Assembly (NCBI RefSeq): GCF_051622035.1
Contig: NC_135355.1
Span: 5,270,001-5,334,000 of the forward strand
Direction: 5' to 3'
From: Arctopsyche grandis
Lineage: Eukaryota > Arthropoda > Insecta > Trichoptera > Hydropsychidae
DNA length: 64,000 nucleotides
Shown: positions 34,101 to 41,659 of the stretch, piece by piece
How the letters are laid out: each line of letters begins with the position of its first letter
Position numbering within the stretch: the stretch's first letter is position 1
Notes under the pieces: model-generated
Databases searched by the model: none
The model's input: the letters and a program-made list of their open reading frames with translations, nothing else
Told to the model about the DNA's origin: nothing
Translations under genes and position numbers: made by a program

Positions 34101-36972
34101 AAGAACTAAAAATATGCACTGGCTGATAAGTGGAAACTCAATCATCATTAAACCGATATGGACCTATGGAATACAACTCTGGGGCTCTGCTAGCAGTTCC
34201 AACATTGAAATCTTACAACGGTTCCAGAATAAAACTTTGCGAACAATAGCTTGAGCCACGTGGTTCACAAAAAATACTGATATACACGAGTATCTCAATA
34301 CCCCAACCATCAAGGAAGTAGCCGCGAAACTTAACATCGGTTATGGGAAGCTTCTTGCGTGCCACTCAAATCCATTGGCGTATGGTGTGCCAAAGGAGAA
34401 ATCTATGAAAAGATTAAAAAGAAGCAGCCTTTGATAAATAATAATTAATTCCTTATAAAGGACGACATCTCCCATTGGATGAAATGAAGCAACATCAATC
34501 AAACAAACTAATAAAAGTCGAAGACTGATCTTAGTTATATTTAAAAATATATACATATATATATACTGTTTGCTACCAAATATTTCCTCTAGGCAAATAA
34601 ATATTTTTATTATAATTCGTGTATCAATTCCTTTCCAAAACCACCCGTTGAAATGAACATTAGTATTCAATGTTGATTATTTTCATACGATAAATACGGA
34701 CAATAGTTATCATATTGTTTTACAATATGTATTAAAAAAAATTGCAAAATTATCATCAGTCATCGATTATAATTAACACAAAATGTAATCATTTTAGTCA
34801 ATTTTCACCGTTGACCTCATTTGTCTTTTAATTAGGAATTTTTTTTTTTTATAAATAATCATCAATGATAACATGTGTTTGTTTTTGATATAATCTGTTG
34901 AAAATTAAATTTTTAAAATGATATTATTCCAGCTTCAATGTATTCGACAATACAATACATAATTAGTCAGACAAATGTGACCTCACCGTCGGTTAATTTC
35001 TTTCTGCTACTTTTTAATGGTATATTACATGTGGTATTCCATATGCAATGTTATGAATCAGTATCATTGTACAGTTATATCTAACCGAATAAAATAAATA
35101 GCATCACCATACATGACGAACGTCAAAACCGTACAAATTAGAAAATCTCAGCAAAAGTATAACAGTCGGTGACCTCCTATGGTGGCTAAAAGTTTCTAAA
35201 AATTCCACAGTCGATTTTGCGGAAAATGTTTTTCACGATGACTATTTTTACAGAACTTAAATTACTATATTTTAATTTGATTTGTACAATTCTATGAATT
35301 TTTCGTGTGATAGGCCAAGTTCCGCTTGTCATGATTAATATATACACAAATAAAAGGAAAACTTGAGTCACCGACCAAAGTCGGGAATATTTCAAATACT
35401 TGTAAATAACGAAGAAGACAAAAAGCATACACTTTGTAAGACAACACAGAAAATTAAACTCAAAATAACCTATTATTCTTTAATATATTTTATACAACAT
35501 ATGTATACTTTCACTTCATATCCTGGAATTTTGTTGAATGAAGTATTTTTCAACTTTATTTACATACATATTTAGCATTGATAGATGAAAGTTTATGATT
35601 ATGCGATCACTGATTGCGTTTCCATGGTTTTTAAAAAACGTGTGTTTGTATATTTCATAGATAATTCGAACACCGTTAATCCTATCACACTGAAACTTAG
35701 TATCAGTATTCATACTGAAATGTTTACCTGCTACGTTGTAAATAAAGTCAACCGGAAAGTGGTATTTCTTCTTATACGTCCTCTCTTTTTATATATGTAA
35801 GTCTTAGGATTCAGAACATAATCTCTACGTTAAAGAAATTATGAACAAAATTCAACAGCGATAAGTAAACTTTCTTCTATTGAAGATCCAAAATGAGCAA
35901 ATTTTCCTACATCAGCGGTCAAATGTGTATCGAGGACGTTATATGTTTTTCGACGGTCTCCGTCACGAGCCAGAATGTTAAATTACAGAAAACACAAATA
36001 TCGGAGGGCAAAGATCGAAAAATCTTAAGTCGAAAGATCAAAAAAAAAAGGGTGCATGGTAAACGGTACATCTTTCGATTTTCGATCTTTATTTTTTTTT
36101 TTTTTTATATATATTTTAGCTATCAAGCTAATTTAAAAATACATCTTAATTATTATACTTAACTCTAAAATTTATAATTAACTTATATGTACTGTCCCTC
36201 ACAGAGGTGTCTCTTCGCACCTCGCAGGAATGCATCCATGTTTTTAGCAGACCTGACGCACTCAGGGAGGGCATTATACATGAGCACACCCCTGTGAAAA
36301 ACACCCCCAGCCGTCTTATTCTTTCTTACTCTACTTACAACTAGTTTGTCCTTATTTCTAGTATAAAAACTATGTTTATCTCTATTCCTTATTATATAAT
36401 CATCAAAATACTTAGGTAATAACTTATGATCTAACTTATAAACAAAAGACAATGTACTAATATTTAGAATAAATTCTAATACTCATCCATCCTAATTCAT
36501 CTAACATACTTCCAATACTCTTAAATCTACTCACATTCAAAATAGCTCTCATAGCTTTATTCTGTATTTTTTCTAAATATTGGCCACTAAACAAATTAAG
36601 CACAGTGGCACAATAAACCACATGTGGCAAGACAATTGAATTAAACACTAAAATTATACTTTTTTTACTTAAAATATTTCTTAATCTACATAAAACACCA
36701 ACTTTTCTAGCCATTTTTTTTATTATATAGTCAGCGTGCATTTTAAAATTTAGTCCTGAATCTATGTATACACCTAAGTATTTTATATTTTCAACTTTTT
36801 CAATTAACTTATCATCAATTCTAATTTCATTCAATATATTTTTATTTTTACCATTCAACCACATCATTTTTATTTTATTCACATTCAACTTTAATTTATT
36901 TTCACACAACCAGTCATTCACATAATTTAATTCTATATTTAAAATCTCAGACATTACCTCAACATTCTTTCC

Positions 36973-37044
<72 letters not shown>

Positions 37045-38032
37045 ATGTATCATCTGCAAACAAATGTATTTTACACATCTTAATTACCTTAACAATATCA
37101 TTTATATATAATATAAATAATAAGCCTTTGCCTTTCAATATTTGTGTTTTCTGTAATTTAACATTCTGGCTCGTCACGTAGACCCGTTTTTCGAATATGT
37201 ATATCATGGCACCATTTTCGCAATAGTACAAAACTCCGTACCAACCAACAGGTGTACTTAGTAGTGAAATTATTTAAGTCGACTTACGATCTCGATTCGA
37301 AACGGTGAACGGGCTCTAAACATGCAATCACAATTAGTGGCAAATTTCTAAATATTGAGTATACTTCCGTTGTGCCGTTGGGTCGACTGGAACGAGGCCT
37401 AATTCTAAAATAGACACATGAATGAAAAGTAGGTCGCATGGCAGAATTGGCTTACAGAGGCTGAGGAACGCCTTCCAGACTTCGGGCTTGAGTCGGGAGG
37501 CCGTGCCTTCGAAGCGGGAACGCACTTCCGGTTCCGGTTCGTCCGAATGTGCGACGTGGAGGTTCGTGCGGTTGTGGTGATGGTGGTGGTGGTGGTGGTG
37601 GCGGGAAGACGAGGCTATACGAGGGCAGGAGCAGGATCTGGAACGGGAACGGGAGCGGGAATGGGAATGGGAGCAGGTGTGGGTGCGGGTGCGGGTGCGG
37701 GTGCACTCGAAGTTGAAGTTGCAGTTGCAGTTGCAGTTGCAGTCGCAGTGAAGAGTGGAGGTGGAGGTGGAGGTGCAGGTGGTGGTGGTGGTGGAGGAGG
37801 AGAGATGGTGGAGAGCGCGGAGGCTGACAGCGAGGCGCTTCCTCTCGGAGAAGGAGCAGCGCGAGAAGGGCTCGTGGCGCAGATCCGCTTCCGTGACGGC
37901 CAGCAGGGAGGCGCCCTCCAGGCCGTCCAGCATGCGAACAACCTCGGCGGAGAAGCCAGCCGAGTTGGCCCACGCGCTCACTTCACCCGCGCTCCAATCC
38001 TCCGTCGACGATGACGCTGACGCCGTCGCCAT
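19989..38032 (-). CDS. SMSr: Sphingomyelin synthase-related protein SMSr (SAMD8), five exons
   Basis: Exons 38032-37456, 29120-28916, 27306-27017, 20908-20716 and 20412-19989 splice by GT-AG with phases that close to 562 aa. An N-terminal SAM domain (about 12-75) precedes a low-complexity linker (77-165) and a multi-pass domain. The active-site set is present: [10 protein letters not shown] (336-345, His344) and HEHYSID (His387, Asp391). The spacings 43 and 4 equal those of the catalytic His-His-Asp of sphingomyelin synthases. [12 protein letters not shown] and the end IVPNEY (440-445) fit SMSr rather than SMS1/2. SMSr makes ceramide phosphoethanolamine from ceramide in the ER and senses ceramide. 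A tail of about 117 residues follows NEY, much longer than in vertebrate SAMD8. Introns 1-3 (8.3, 1.6 and 6.1 kb) hold most of the window's transposons. Confidence 0.93.
20585..20715. other. SMSr intron 4, remainder
   Basis: This is the short last intron of SMSr (20715-20413), with donor GTATGT at 20715-20710 on the minus strand and acceptor TTTCAG at 20418-20413. No repeat was seen. Confidence 0.6.
21130..22035. mobile_element. Foldback pair of Tc1-like repeat arms in SMSr intron 3
   Basis: 21130-21480 and 21768-22035 are inverted copies of one repeat (GGAGCGGAGACCAATCAATC; ACTCGAAATCTAGTATTGCT; AATCAATAGTGACATGTTTT). The same repeat stands alone at 41196-41645 and 58640-59081, where its tip is CACTGAGCAACAAAAAA next to TA, as in Tc1/mariner elements. 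Here the tips are lost, and the loop is filled by a probable LTR (21497-21767). Confidence 0.6.
21497..21767 (+). mobile_element. Possible solo LTR
   Basis: It starts TGTAGGGTTGG and ends CTCTACCACA (TG...CA, with TGTAG/CTACC near-inverted tips), with an AATAAAC signal at about 21665 and TA-repeat flanks on both sides that could hide a target duplication. No second LTR or internal genes were seen, and the family was not recognised. Confidence 0.4.
22121..25013 (-). mobile_element. Near-complete hAT transposon with perfect 8-bp TSD
   Basis: The termini are CAGTGGCGGGCGGT and (reverse) CAGTGGCGTGCGGT. The target duplication GTACATAT is at 22113-22120 and 25014-25021. Length is 2,893 bp. It carries one transposase gene on the minus strand (24368-22188) and lies in SMSr intron 3, in the same sense as SMSr. 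The same tips are used by the 161-bp element at 33771-33931 and the partial one at 63940-64000. The 400 bp between transposase start and right tip is GC-richer (24640-24790), probably the element promoter. Confidence 0.9.
22188..24368 (-). pseudogene. hAT transposase (ZMYM1-like) with two A-run frameshifts
   Basis: ATG at 24368 opens a frame that shifts at an A-run near 24290. It then runs through a TTF-type zinc finger ([14 protein letters not shown], with the later Cys/His block [10 protein letters not shown]), a long catalytic region with STDIS and [13 protein letters not shown], and stops at 22897. The next part continues in another frame from 22985 to the stop at 22188, ending in the hAT dimerisation domain ([19 protein letters not shown]). 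The second shift is at an A10 run near 22900-22910. Only two single-base breaks separate this from an open gene, so it was active recently or the breaks are assembly errors at homopolymers. I have not rebuilt the protein. Confidence 0.85.
25045..25120. repeat. (TA)n/(GT)n microsatellite
   Basis: A TA dinucleotide tract at about 25050-25104 passes into GTGTGTGTGTGT. It lies just outside the hAT right flank. Confidence 0.9.
25598..26367. mobile_element. Inverted-repeat element interrupted by a SINE
   Basis: The left arm includes CACTTATAGGTTATATGGGCG (25600) and GTTTTAGTAAAGTGACAGTA (25721). The right arm has the inverse GTCACTTTACTAAAACTG (26252) and GCGCCCTTATAACCAATAAGTAC (26345). The SINE at 25905-26200 lies in the middle. 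It abuts the solo LTR at 26368. Confidence 0.6.
25905..26200 (+). repeat. tRNA-derived SINE
   Basis: An A-box-like TGGTTAGCATAT (25914) and a B-box GGTTCAAATCC (25951) are followed by the family body (GCTGGCCAGACCTTGGATTT, TTGCCAATTTATCTG, CATAGATGTCTCTGTGG). The 3' stem-loop tail is missing or truncated. Confidence 0.75.
26368..26702 (+). mobile_element. Solo LTR with 4-bp TSD
   Basis: The 335-bp unit starts TGTTACGTACACTCGG and ends CCCCTACGCAACA, flanked by GTAC at 26364-26367 and 26703-26706. The 4-bp duplication suggests a Gypsy-type element. The same LTR occurs at 32457-33563, where the right half 'GCACTGCCAGTGCGTG...CCTCCACCCA' is clearly the same. No internal genes remain, consistent with LTR-LTR recombination. 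Confidence 0.85.
27590..28310 (+). pseudogene. Non-LTR (jockey-type) retrotransposon 3' fragment in SMSr intron 2
   Basis: 27600-28056 is open and encodes the end of a reverse-transcriptase polyprotein ([44 protein letters not shown]), ending in a stop at 28054-28056. The 3' UTR ('GAGCTCTTGTTCCTATTATG ... AGATGTATTGTG') runs to about 28300 and recurs, more truncated, at 61603-61796. It is 5'-truncated and inactive. Confidence 0.8.
28320..28870. other. SMSr intron 2 remainder with repeat fragments
   Basis: 28630-28680 resembles 5300-5345 ('TTGTTTATTGTGTGTTTTTGAATGCAT'-type text), and 28725-28835 matches 6920-7035. No exon of another gene was seen. Confidence 0.4.
29740..30605. mobile_element. 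Element with poly-C end, carrying a nested SINE
   Basis: The right end is 'CATTTGACATGGCCTGCATC' then CCGGCCACTG, whose reverse (CAGTGGCCGGG) is a hAT-like tip. The left part has a 15-16 base C run (29765-29780) and the right part CCCCCCCC at 30565. The SINE at 29965-30485 sits inside. The left tip and target duplication were not resolved. Confidence 0.4.
29965..30485 (+). repeat. Full-length tRNA-derived SINE
   Basis: The head has A-box TGGCTTAGTGGTAGCG and B-box GGTTCGAGTCC (30022). The body is 'TTTGTGACTCCAAATCGATC' plus 'TTGCCAATTTTATCTGAT'. The 3' tail has the stem-loop 'CTCGCATTGGAGCAAATCTG ... GGCGAG' (30412-30440) and an A-rich end. It is one of two complete copies and is useful for defining the family. 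Confidence 0.8.
30606..31015. mobile_element. Probable hAT-like MITE with G/C-run ends
   Basis: It is framed by GGGGGGGGGG at 30615-30626 and 'ATAGCCCCCCTGGCTACGGCC' at 30950-30970. The reverse of the latter (GGCCGTAGCCAGGGGGG) is a style of tip common in non-autonomous hAT elements. The boundaries are approximate. Confidence 0.35.
31023..31425 (+). repeat. Full-length tRNA-derived SINE, second copy
   Basis: The head has TGGTTAGCATATTATGC (A-box) and GGTTCGATTCCC (B-box). The body includes 'GGCCAGACCTCGTTTTGTGA' and 'TTTCATTGAAACAGTTCC'. The tail is 'CACTCGTCGCTTTGGAGCGA' with the closing 'GGCGAG', then an A-rich end. The tail matches the 3' end of the LINE at 60580-60640 (opposite strand). 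Confidence 0.85.
31430..32396. other. SMSr intron 1, no recognised gene
   Basis: AT-rich sequence with one GACCCCCCCT run (31580). No clear element ends and no exon-like frame. Confidence 0.4.
32457..33563 (+). mobile_element. Solo LTR (same family as 26368-26702) split by a LINE
   Basis: It starts TGTTACGTACGCC and ends CCCTACGTAACA, flanked by CTAT at 32453-32456 and 33564-33567. The left LTR part runs to about 32700 and the right part from about 33405. Between them lies a minus-strand non-LTR fragment. Insertion order is therefore: jockey element, then LTR, then LINE. Confidence 0.8.
32740..33453 (-). pseudogene. 5'-truncated non-LTR retrotransposon, family L, copy 1
   Basis: 33453-32866 on the minus strand is open for 195 codons. 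It encodes the C-terminal part of an RT polyprotein ([46 protein letters not shown]). The 3' UTR has a stem-loop (ACCGGTGTGACGC...GTCACACTGGTC in reverse) at about 32760-32805. Related copies lie at 45830-46425 and 60575-61880. The frame starts mid-protein, so this is dead on arrival. Confidence 0.8.
33771..33931. mobile_element. 161-bp hAT MITE with perfect 8-bp TSD
   Basis: The tips CAGTGGCGTGCGGT and (reverse) GAGTGGCATGCGGT match those of the hAT at 22121-25013. The duplication ATACATAT is at 33763-33770 and 33932-33939. The interior is non-coding, contains CTCTCTCCCCCC and GCGCGCACACTAAACAAGG, and is shared with 5205-5300, 4030-4063 and 63940-64000. Confidence 0.88.
33940..34075. repeat. 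'GTAAACGGTAC' palindromic repeat
   Basis: Carries AGTACCGTTTACCATGCACC, a palindromic block of GATCTTT/CGAAAGATC modules (33990-34015), then CGATATTTGCGTTTTCGG. Copies lie at 35953-36095 and 62700-62840. Confidence 0.6.
34079..34430 (+). pseudogene. Jockey-type retrotransposon C-terminal fragment
   Basis: 34079-34254 encodes [37 protein letters not shown] and NKTLRTIA, then an in-frame TGA. The frame continues with [21 protein letters not shown]. It is probably the tail of the same element as 32398-33700, with the central RT region replaced by the MITE and repeat at 33771-34075. Confidence 0.7.
34431..35950. other. SMSr intron 1, AT-rich, nothing recognised
   Basis: Short frames only, with no domain, no conserved element ends and no exon-like GC content on either strand. 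Confidence 0.45.
35953..36095. repeat. 'GTAAACGGTAC' palindromic repeat, second copy
   Basis: Starts TCCGTCACGAGCCAGAATGT and includes 'CAAATATCGGAGGGCAAAGA', GATCGAAAAATCTTAAGTCG and GCATGGTAAACGGTACATC. The L2-like LINE at 36183-37132 is followed by an inverted piece of this same repeat (37132-37190), so the LINE may have landed inside it. Confidence 0.6.
36183..37132 (-). pseudogene. CR1/L2-like reverse transcriptase, broken by (TA)n
   Basis: On the minus strand, 37132-37050 encodes [12 protein letters not shown], then [10 protein letters not shown] with the catalytic FADD motif. An (AT)n tract of about 70 bp (36976-37042) follows. 36954-36457 encodes the thumb-type region ([61 protein letters not shown]). 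After a frame change, 36452-36183 gives the C-terminus ([20 protein letters not shown]). It is 5'-truncated and inactive, and lies sense to SMSr in intron 1. Confidence 0.8.
36976..37042. repeat. (TA)n microsatellite inside a reverse transcriptase
   Basis: A pure AT dinucleotide tract that directly follows the codons of the FADDTLI motif of the LINE at 36183-37132. Confidence 0.9.
37540..37800 (-). repeat. Coding microsatellites in SMSr exon 1
   Basis: Successive trinucleotide and hexanucleotide tracts encode runs of Thr, Cys-Thr/Ser-Thr, Cys-Asn, Thr-Arg, His-Ser, Arg-Ser and nine His residues in SMSr (about residues 78-160). Because the tracts are imperfect and mixed, other frames on both strands are also open here, but those are shadows. 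Confidence 0.9.
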
Positions 38033-38400
38033 GGCTACGCGCCGACGCTAGCGACCAGTTCGCGCGTAGATCAGCACGCGACTGACAGCTCAGACTTGCA
38101 CTGACACAAAGCCGAGGGCGCCCGTCGCCGAGCGGCGCGCTCCGCAACCCGCATTACTCACCGCTTTACATTGTCTCACCGCTCTTGACACGGGTCCAAC
38201 TGTTACGAAATTCCAGAGGTCACCCTCGTGCGACGTTTACGGTCACCGATCGCCCGATCGCATTTCAGACGATTTCGGTCGCCTTTTTTTCGACTTCTAT
38301 AAATATCGATGCGGACATGTGTATGACACGATTATTTATATCTCTAGGAATACTTTGTACGATCTATGTATGTTATTCTTAGAAATTCTCGATACAATTT
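38033..38400 (-). promoter_or_regulatory. SMSr 5' UTR and promoter region
   Basis: GC- and CpG-rich compared with its surroundings (GCGCGCTCCGCAACCCGC near 38139), directly upstream of the SMSr start codon at 38032. No TATA box was seen at a convincing place. The start was chosen because ATGGCGACGG opens straight into the SAM domain and upstream sequence is not in the same open frame for long. Confidence 0.5.
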
Positions 38401-38401
38401 G

Positions 38402-38915
38402 TAAGACAGGGAAGGTATGTTGACCGTATCCCGGTCTAACGAAACACGTGTTGTGTAGTTTGAAAGAGGATCGTTTATTTTTATTCAATTGGTACAATGG
38501 TTATTGTATGTACGAAGAGGTTTCTTCGGAGATGTGATCTAGTTGAACTCTAGAGGCTCACTCTGCCGGTGGAGGTTGCTGCGTTGCTTTATAAACGTTT
38601 TGGGTTCAAGTGTGTCGTGTGCACATCTTTTGTTCTTGGTACTCGCGCTGCCCTAGTTATGCTGCGAGCGTGGTTTTATGGGTTCATACGCCTGGACGTA
38701 GTTCGTGGTTTTTATGGGTTCAGTGTGTTCTTCCTTTGTTTCCCAGATACGTGTATAGAAACACGTGTCGACCTTTTGACGAGGCGAGCGTGTGCCATGC
38801 GTTAATGACTTTCCTAGATATGTGTCGCAGTGACCTGATGAGATCATTTCAGGTGTACTATATACCTACAAATTTATTCTCAAAAACGACGTACGACATC
38901 CTCAGTACTCTAGGA
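38402..38915. repeat. Old repeat R, left part (host of nested hAT elements)
   Basis: It starts 'GTAAGACAGGGAAGGTATGT' and runs to the insertion point CTCTAGGA. A second copy is at 53115-53640. After removing inserts it continues at 40269-40284 and 40518 onward. The class is unknown; the short frames in it do not look like protein. Confidence 0.75.
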
Positions 38916-38939
38916 CAGTGGTTCTTAGCCTTGTTGGAG

Positions 38940-39673
38940 TAGGGTTGCCAGATGGTATCCAAAAGGAGGACATGTCCTCCCGTCCTCCCTTACCTACTGT
39001 AAGTCCTCCTTTTTGCTAAACATCGGGCGGGACTAACGTAGGGTTGCCAGATGGTATCCAAAAGGAGGACATGTCCTCCTTTTCCATGTTTTGCCCTCCC
39101 GTCCTCCCTTAACTACTGTAAGTCCTCCTTTTTACTTAACATCGGGCGGGCCTGACGGGAGGCGAAAAAGGGTGTAGAGATTGACGATGTTAAGCTACAC
39201 GATCAATTTTGTAACTTGATTTCATTTCTTAAATCAAAATCAGATGAAGATGAAGCATATTATGATTTGAAGTTGCACGAGCAGTGGACAATCTACTTCA
39301 AAAGTGCTAAAAATATTGAATGTCTCTCAGAACTGCTCAAGATCTGCGAGTTTTATTTTTGTATAAGCGCACATAACGCAAATGTGGAAAGAGTTTTTTC
39401 ATTGATTAATACTCAGTGGAGCAAAGAGAGGAATAGACTAAGTGTGCAGTCAGTTAAATCTTTAATTCTTACTCAATACAACTTCAAAAACATGACATGG
39501 GAAATTTTTATTATACTTCTTTCCAAAATTGGCAGCTCAGCTAAATATGATTAAAATAAAGTAAAATAATATAAAAAATTCGTTTAATTTCTGAATGTCC
39601 TCCTTTTTTACAAAAAATCCTCCTTTTTAGACCCATCTGCCCTCCTTTATCAAATTATCATCTGGCAACCCTA
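38940..39673 (+). mobile_element. Second hAT element, nested
   Basis: The tips are TAGGGTTGCCAGATG. The duplication TGTTGGAG is at 38932-38939 and 39674-39681. The left end is partly duplicated (the tip sequence appears again at 39039). It carries the transposase remnant 39216-39554 and paired GGAGGAC/GTCCTCC motifs. Confidence 0.88.
39216..39554 (+). pseudogene. hAT transposase C-terminal remnant
   Basis: An open stretch of 112 codons ending in the hAT dimerisation region (FYFCISAHNANVERVFSLIN followed by SKERNRLSVQSVKSLI). The zinc finger and catalytic core are absent. Confidence 0.8.
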
Positions 39674-39897
39674 TGTTGGAGGTACTGAACCCCACCAGTT
39701 TCATATGCGCATTCACCGAACCCCTCTTAATTGGAAAAATAAAATATGTTTTTTTTTTCAAATTCAAAACATAGGTATATATTTTACTGGTGCACAAAAT
39801 GAACCGTGCATCAACATCACTCTGTTCAAAGAATAATACCATTGAAACATGATTTTCACACAAAAACAAAAACATAATAATGAATATTTACTGCAAA

Positions 39898-40150
39898 TCA
39901 GTGTGACTTCTGCTGTTGCCTTTCAGAGATCAGTTCAGAAATGCGAGGCTTTACCTTGGCAAGTGCCACTCTCATGTTATTTTCGCAACAAAATCTGTTC
40001 CTTTTCTTCGTTTTTATGTCCAGCATCCTCGAAAAAGAGTGCTCGTAAAGATATGTTGTAACAAACGGTATGAAAATCTCCAAAGCTTTCTTAGCAATAA
40101 CAGGGTACGTTACCATTTTGTTAACACCAAAACGTTGAGAGCGAGCGTTG
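39898..40150 (-). pseudogene. hAT (Buster/ZBED5-like) transposase C-terminal remnant
   Basis: The minus-strand frame encodes KKALEIFIPFVTTYLYEHSF and DIKTKKRNRF...ALAKVKPRISEL, the ending typical of ZBED5/Buster-like hAT transposases, with a stop at 39898. Upstream codons to 40305 cross the element tip and are not part of the gene. Confidence 0.8.
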
Positions 40151-40284
40151 TTGTTCTGAAGAGTTGCTGTGGAACCTGACTCTGCTGAATTTCCGCCGAA
40201 CCCCTGAGATTGACTCACCGAACCCCTGGAGTTCAATCGAACCCAAGTTAAGAACCACTGCTCTAGGAATATAGCACATCGCGT

Positions 40285-40509
40285 CATCGGCGGCTTATCA
40301 TGCATTGAAAATAAGCACGTGCTTGAGGCCCCCCAAACTTGGGGGGCTCATATAGTAAGTACATATAGTAAATAAGTTTAAAAAATATGGTTTTGTAATA
40401 AATGAAAAACCATATACAAAAAAGCATGGCAAAAAATGATGATAACATTTTTTTTAGCCTCAAATTCAAAATGCGCCTGAGGCCCCCCCATTTACTTGAT
40501 CCGCCACTG
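40285..40509. mobile_element. 225-bp hAT-like MITE with poly-C tracts
   Basis: Starts CATCGGCGGCTTATC and ends GATCCGCCACTG. The duplication is CATCGCGT (40277-40284) versus CATCACGT (40510-40517), one mismatch. The interior has paired 'TGAGGCCCCCC' blocks near both ends. Confidence 0.7.
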
Positions 40510-40826
40510 CATCACGTACTAGCCCGTATCAAGGTCAATGAACACATAGAGGCCGTCGACACCAACAATATTACTTACAATATTTTCCATATCCAGTTCT
40601 TATTTTCCGACCACAGGCTATGAACTGGCAAATCTCAGTAAATGCTTTTTATACGAGATTTGGGCAGTTTTGAGCAATATTTGGGCAGTTTTCCTATGCG
40701 ACGAATTTTCGTGTGTCAGGAGATTCGCGCGAGCGATATTCGTAGCGGCGGTTATCCTGGTAGCCATTCACATTTGGGATGTAATCACTGAACTACATTA
40801 AACGTATATCAGCGAAATGAGATTTA

Positions 40827-41190
40827 AGGTCTATTCATACTTAACAGCACTGCACGGCTTCAGCACTGCACGACTCCGTTTCAAATATGTCATTTTATTA
40901 CATTTATATTCATATCTACCTACACGTCACGGTCACGTCAAGTTTACAGCACTTTGGCTGAGTGCAAAGCAAAATCGGCTTACTTATACATTACAGGCCA
41001 TGACGATACGGCGCAATATTGCTTAAGTCGTATTGTCGAGTACTTACAATATGAATGCATACACGTGTATTCGTAGCTACGCGTCAGAATTCAAGTCATT
41101 CAAATTGTTTCGGCGTTTATCGAACGAAAAATTATGTATAATCGCGCTGTTGTTGGAAAAAGAAGCTCAAGAAGGCAATAAAAATTGGTT
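40827..41190. mobile_element. PIF/Harbinger-type element B, partial copy
   Basis: Starts AAGGTCTATTCATACTTAAC and follows 48488-48840 closely, then is cut at the Tc1-like element at 41196. Confidence 0.65.
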
Positions 41191-41195
41191 GATTA

Positions 41196-41645
41196 CACTG
41201 AGCAACAAAAAAAAATACCAGAGCGGAGACTAACCAATTTTTACTAAGTTTGACCCACTGAATTCGAATATGATATTGATTTTTGTTGGTGGGTGATCGT
41301 TTACGAGATATGAGCGTTTAAAAAAATCCGCGATTTTTACAGTTTTTTAGCTTTTGCGGTCTTTAACTCAAAATTTAGGATTGTTACGCTCAAAGTGAGT
41401 ATTGGAATCAATAGTCAGATATTTTTCCTATTATTTGTTATATTTCATTGCTTTAAAATACTTCTAATTAATTGTCTAGCGAATTTTAAAAGTCAAAAAT
41501 ATATTTTTTTTTTACGGATTTTTTTTCCGTGCTATTTTTCATTTATTTGGCAAATTTTTTATTTCACCACGTTTATAAGGATTGGTTTTCTATCTCAATA
41601 TTTTTTTTTTATCAAAACGTACTAACTCAAGCGGTAATTGCAATT
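41196..41645. mobile_element. Tc1/mariner-like fragment
   Basis: Begins TA|CACTGAGCAACAAAAAA and continues with 'CCAGAGCGGAGACTAACCAA' and 'AGTGAGTATTGGAATCAATA'. The inverse copy at 58640-59081 ends GCTCAGTG|TA. No transposase was found. Confidence 0.55.
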
Positions 41646-41659
41646 TAAATGCTTTTACA

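Larger units (their letters stand above)
38916..40260 (-). mobile_element. hAT element (CAGTGGTTCTTA type) nested in repeat R
   Basis: The tips CAGTGGTTCTTAGCCTTG and (reverse) CAGTGGTTCTTAACTTGGG are flanked by CTCTAGGA at 38908-38915 and 40261-40268. The remaining transposase is on the minus strand, about 40150-39898. Another hAT (38940-39673) is inserted 24 bases from its left tip. Confidence 0.88.

Noticed and set aside
37547..38014. 155-codon plus-strand frame and other frames in the SMSr exon 1 region
   Set aside because: Shadows of the SMSr coding microsatellites; Val-Ala-Gly runs come from the same repeats read on the other strand.
19989..38032. Plain sphingomyelin synthase SMS1 or SMS2
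   Set aside because: A long inter-domain linker, the [12 protein letters not shown] loop and the NEY ending fit SMSr/SAMD8; product specificity is still inferred, not shown.
38569..38805. Frames conserved between 38569-38942 and 53220-53659
   Set aside because: Conservation is explained by duplication of repeat R; the frames contain hAT tips and differ by shifts.
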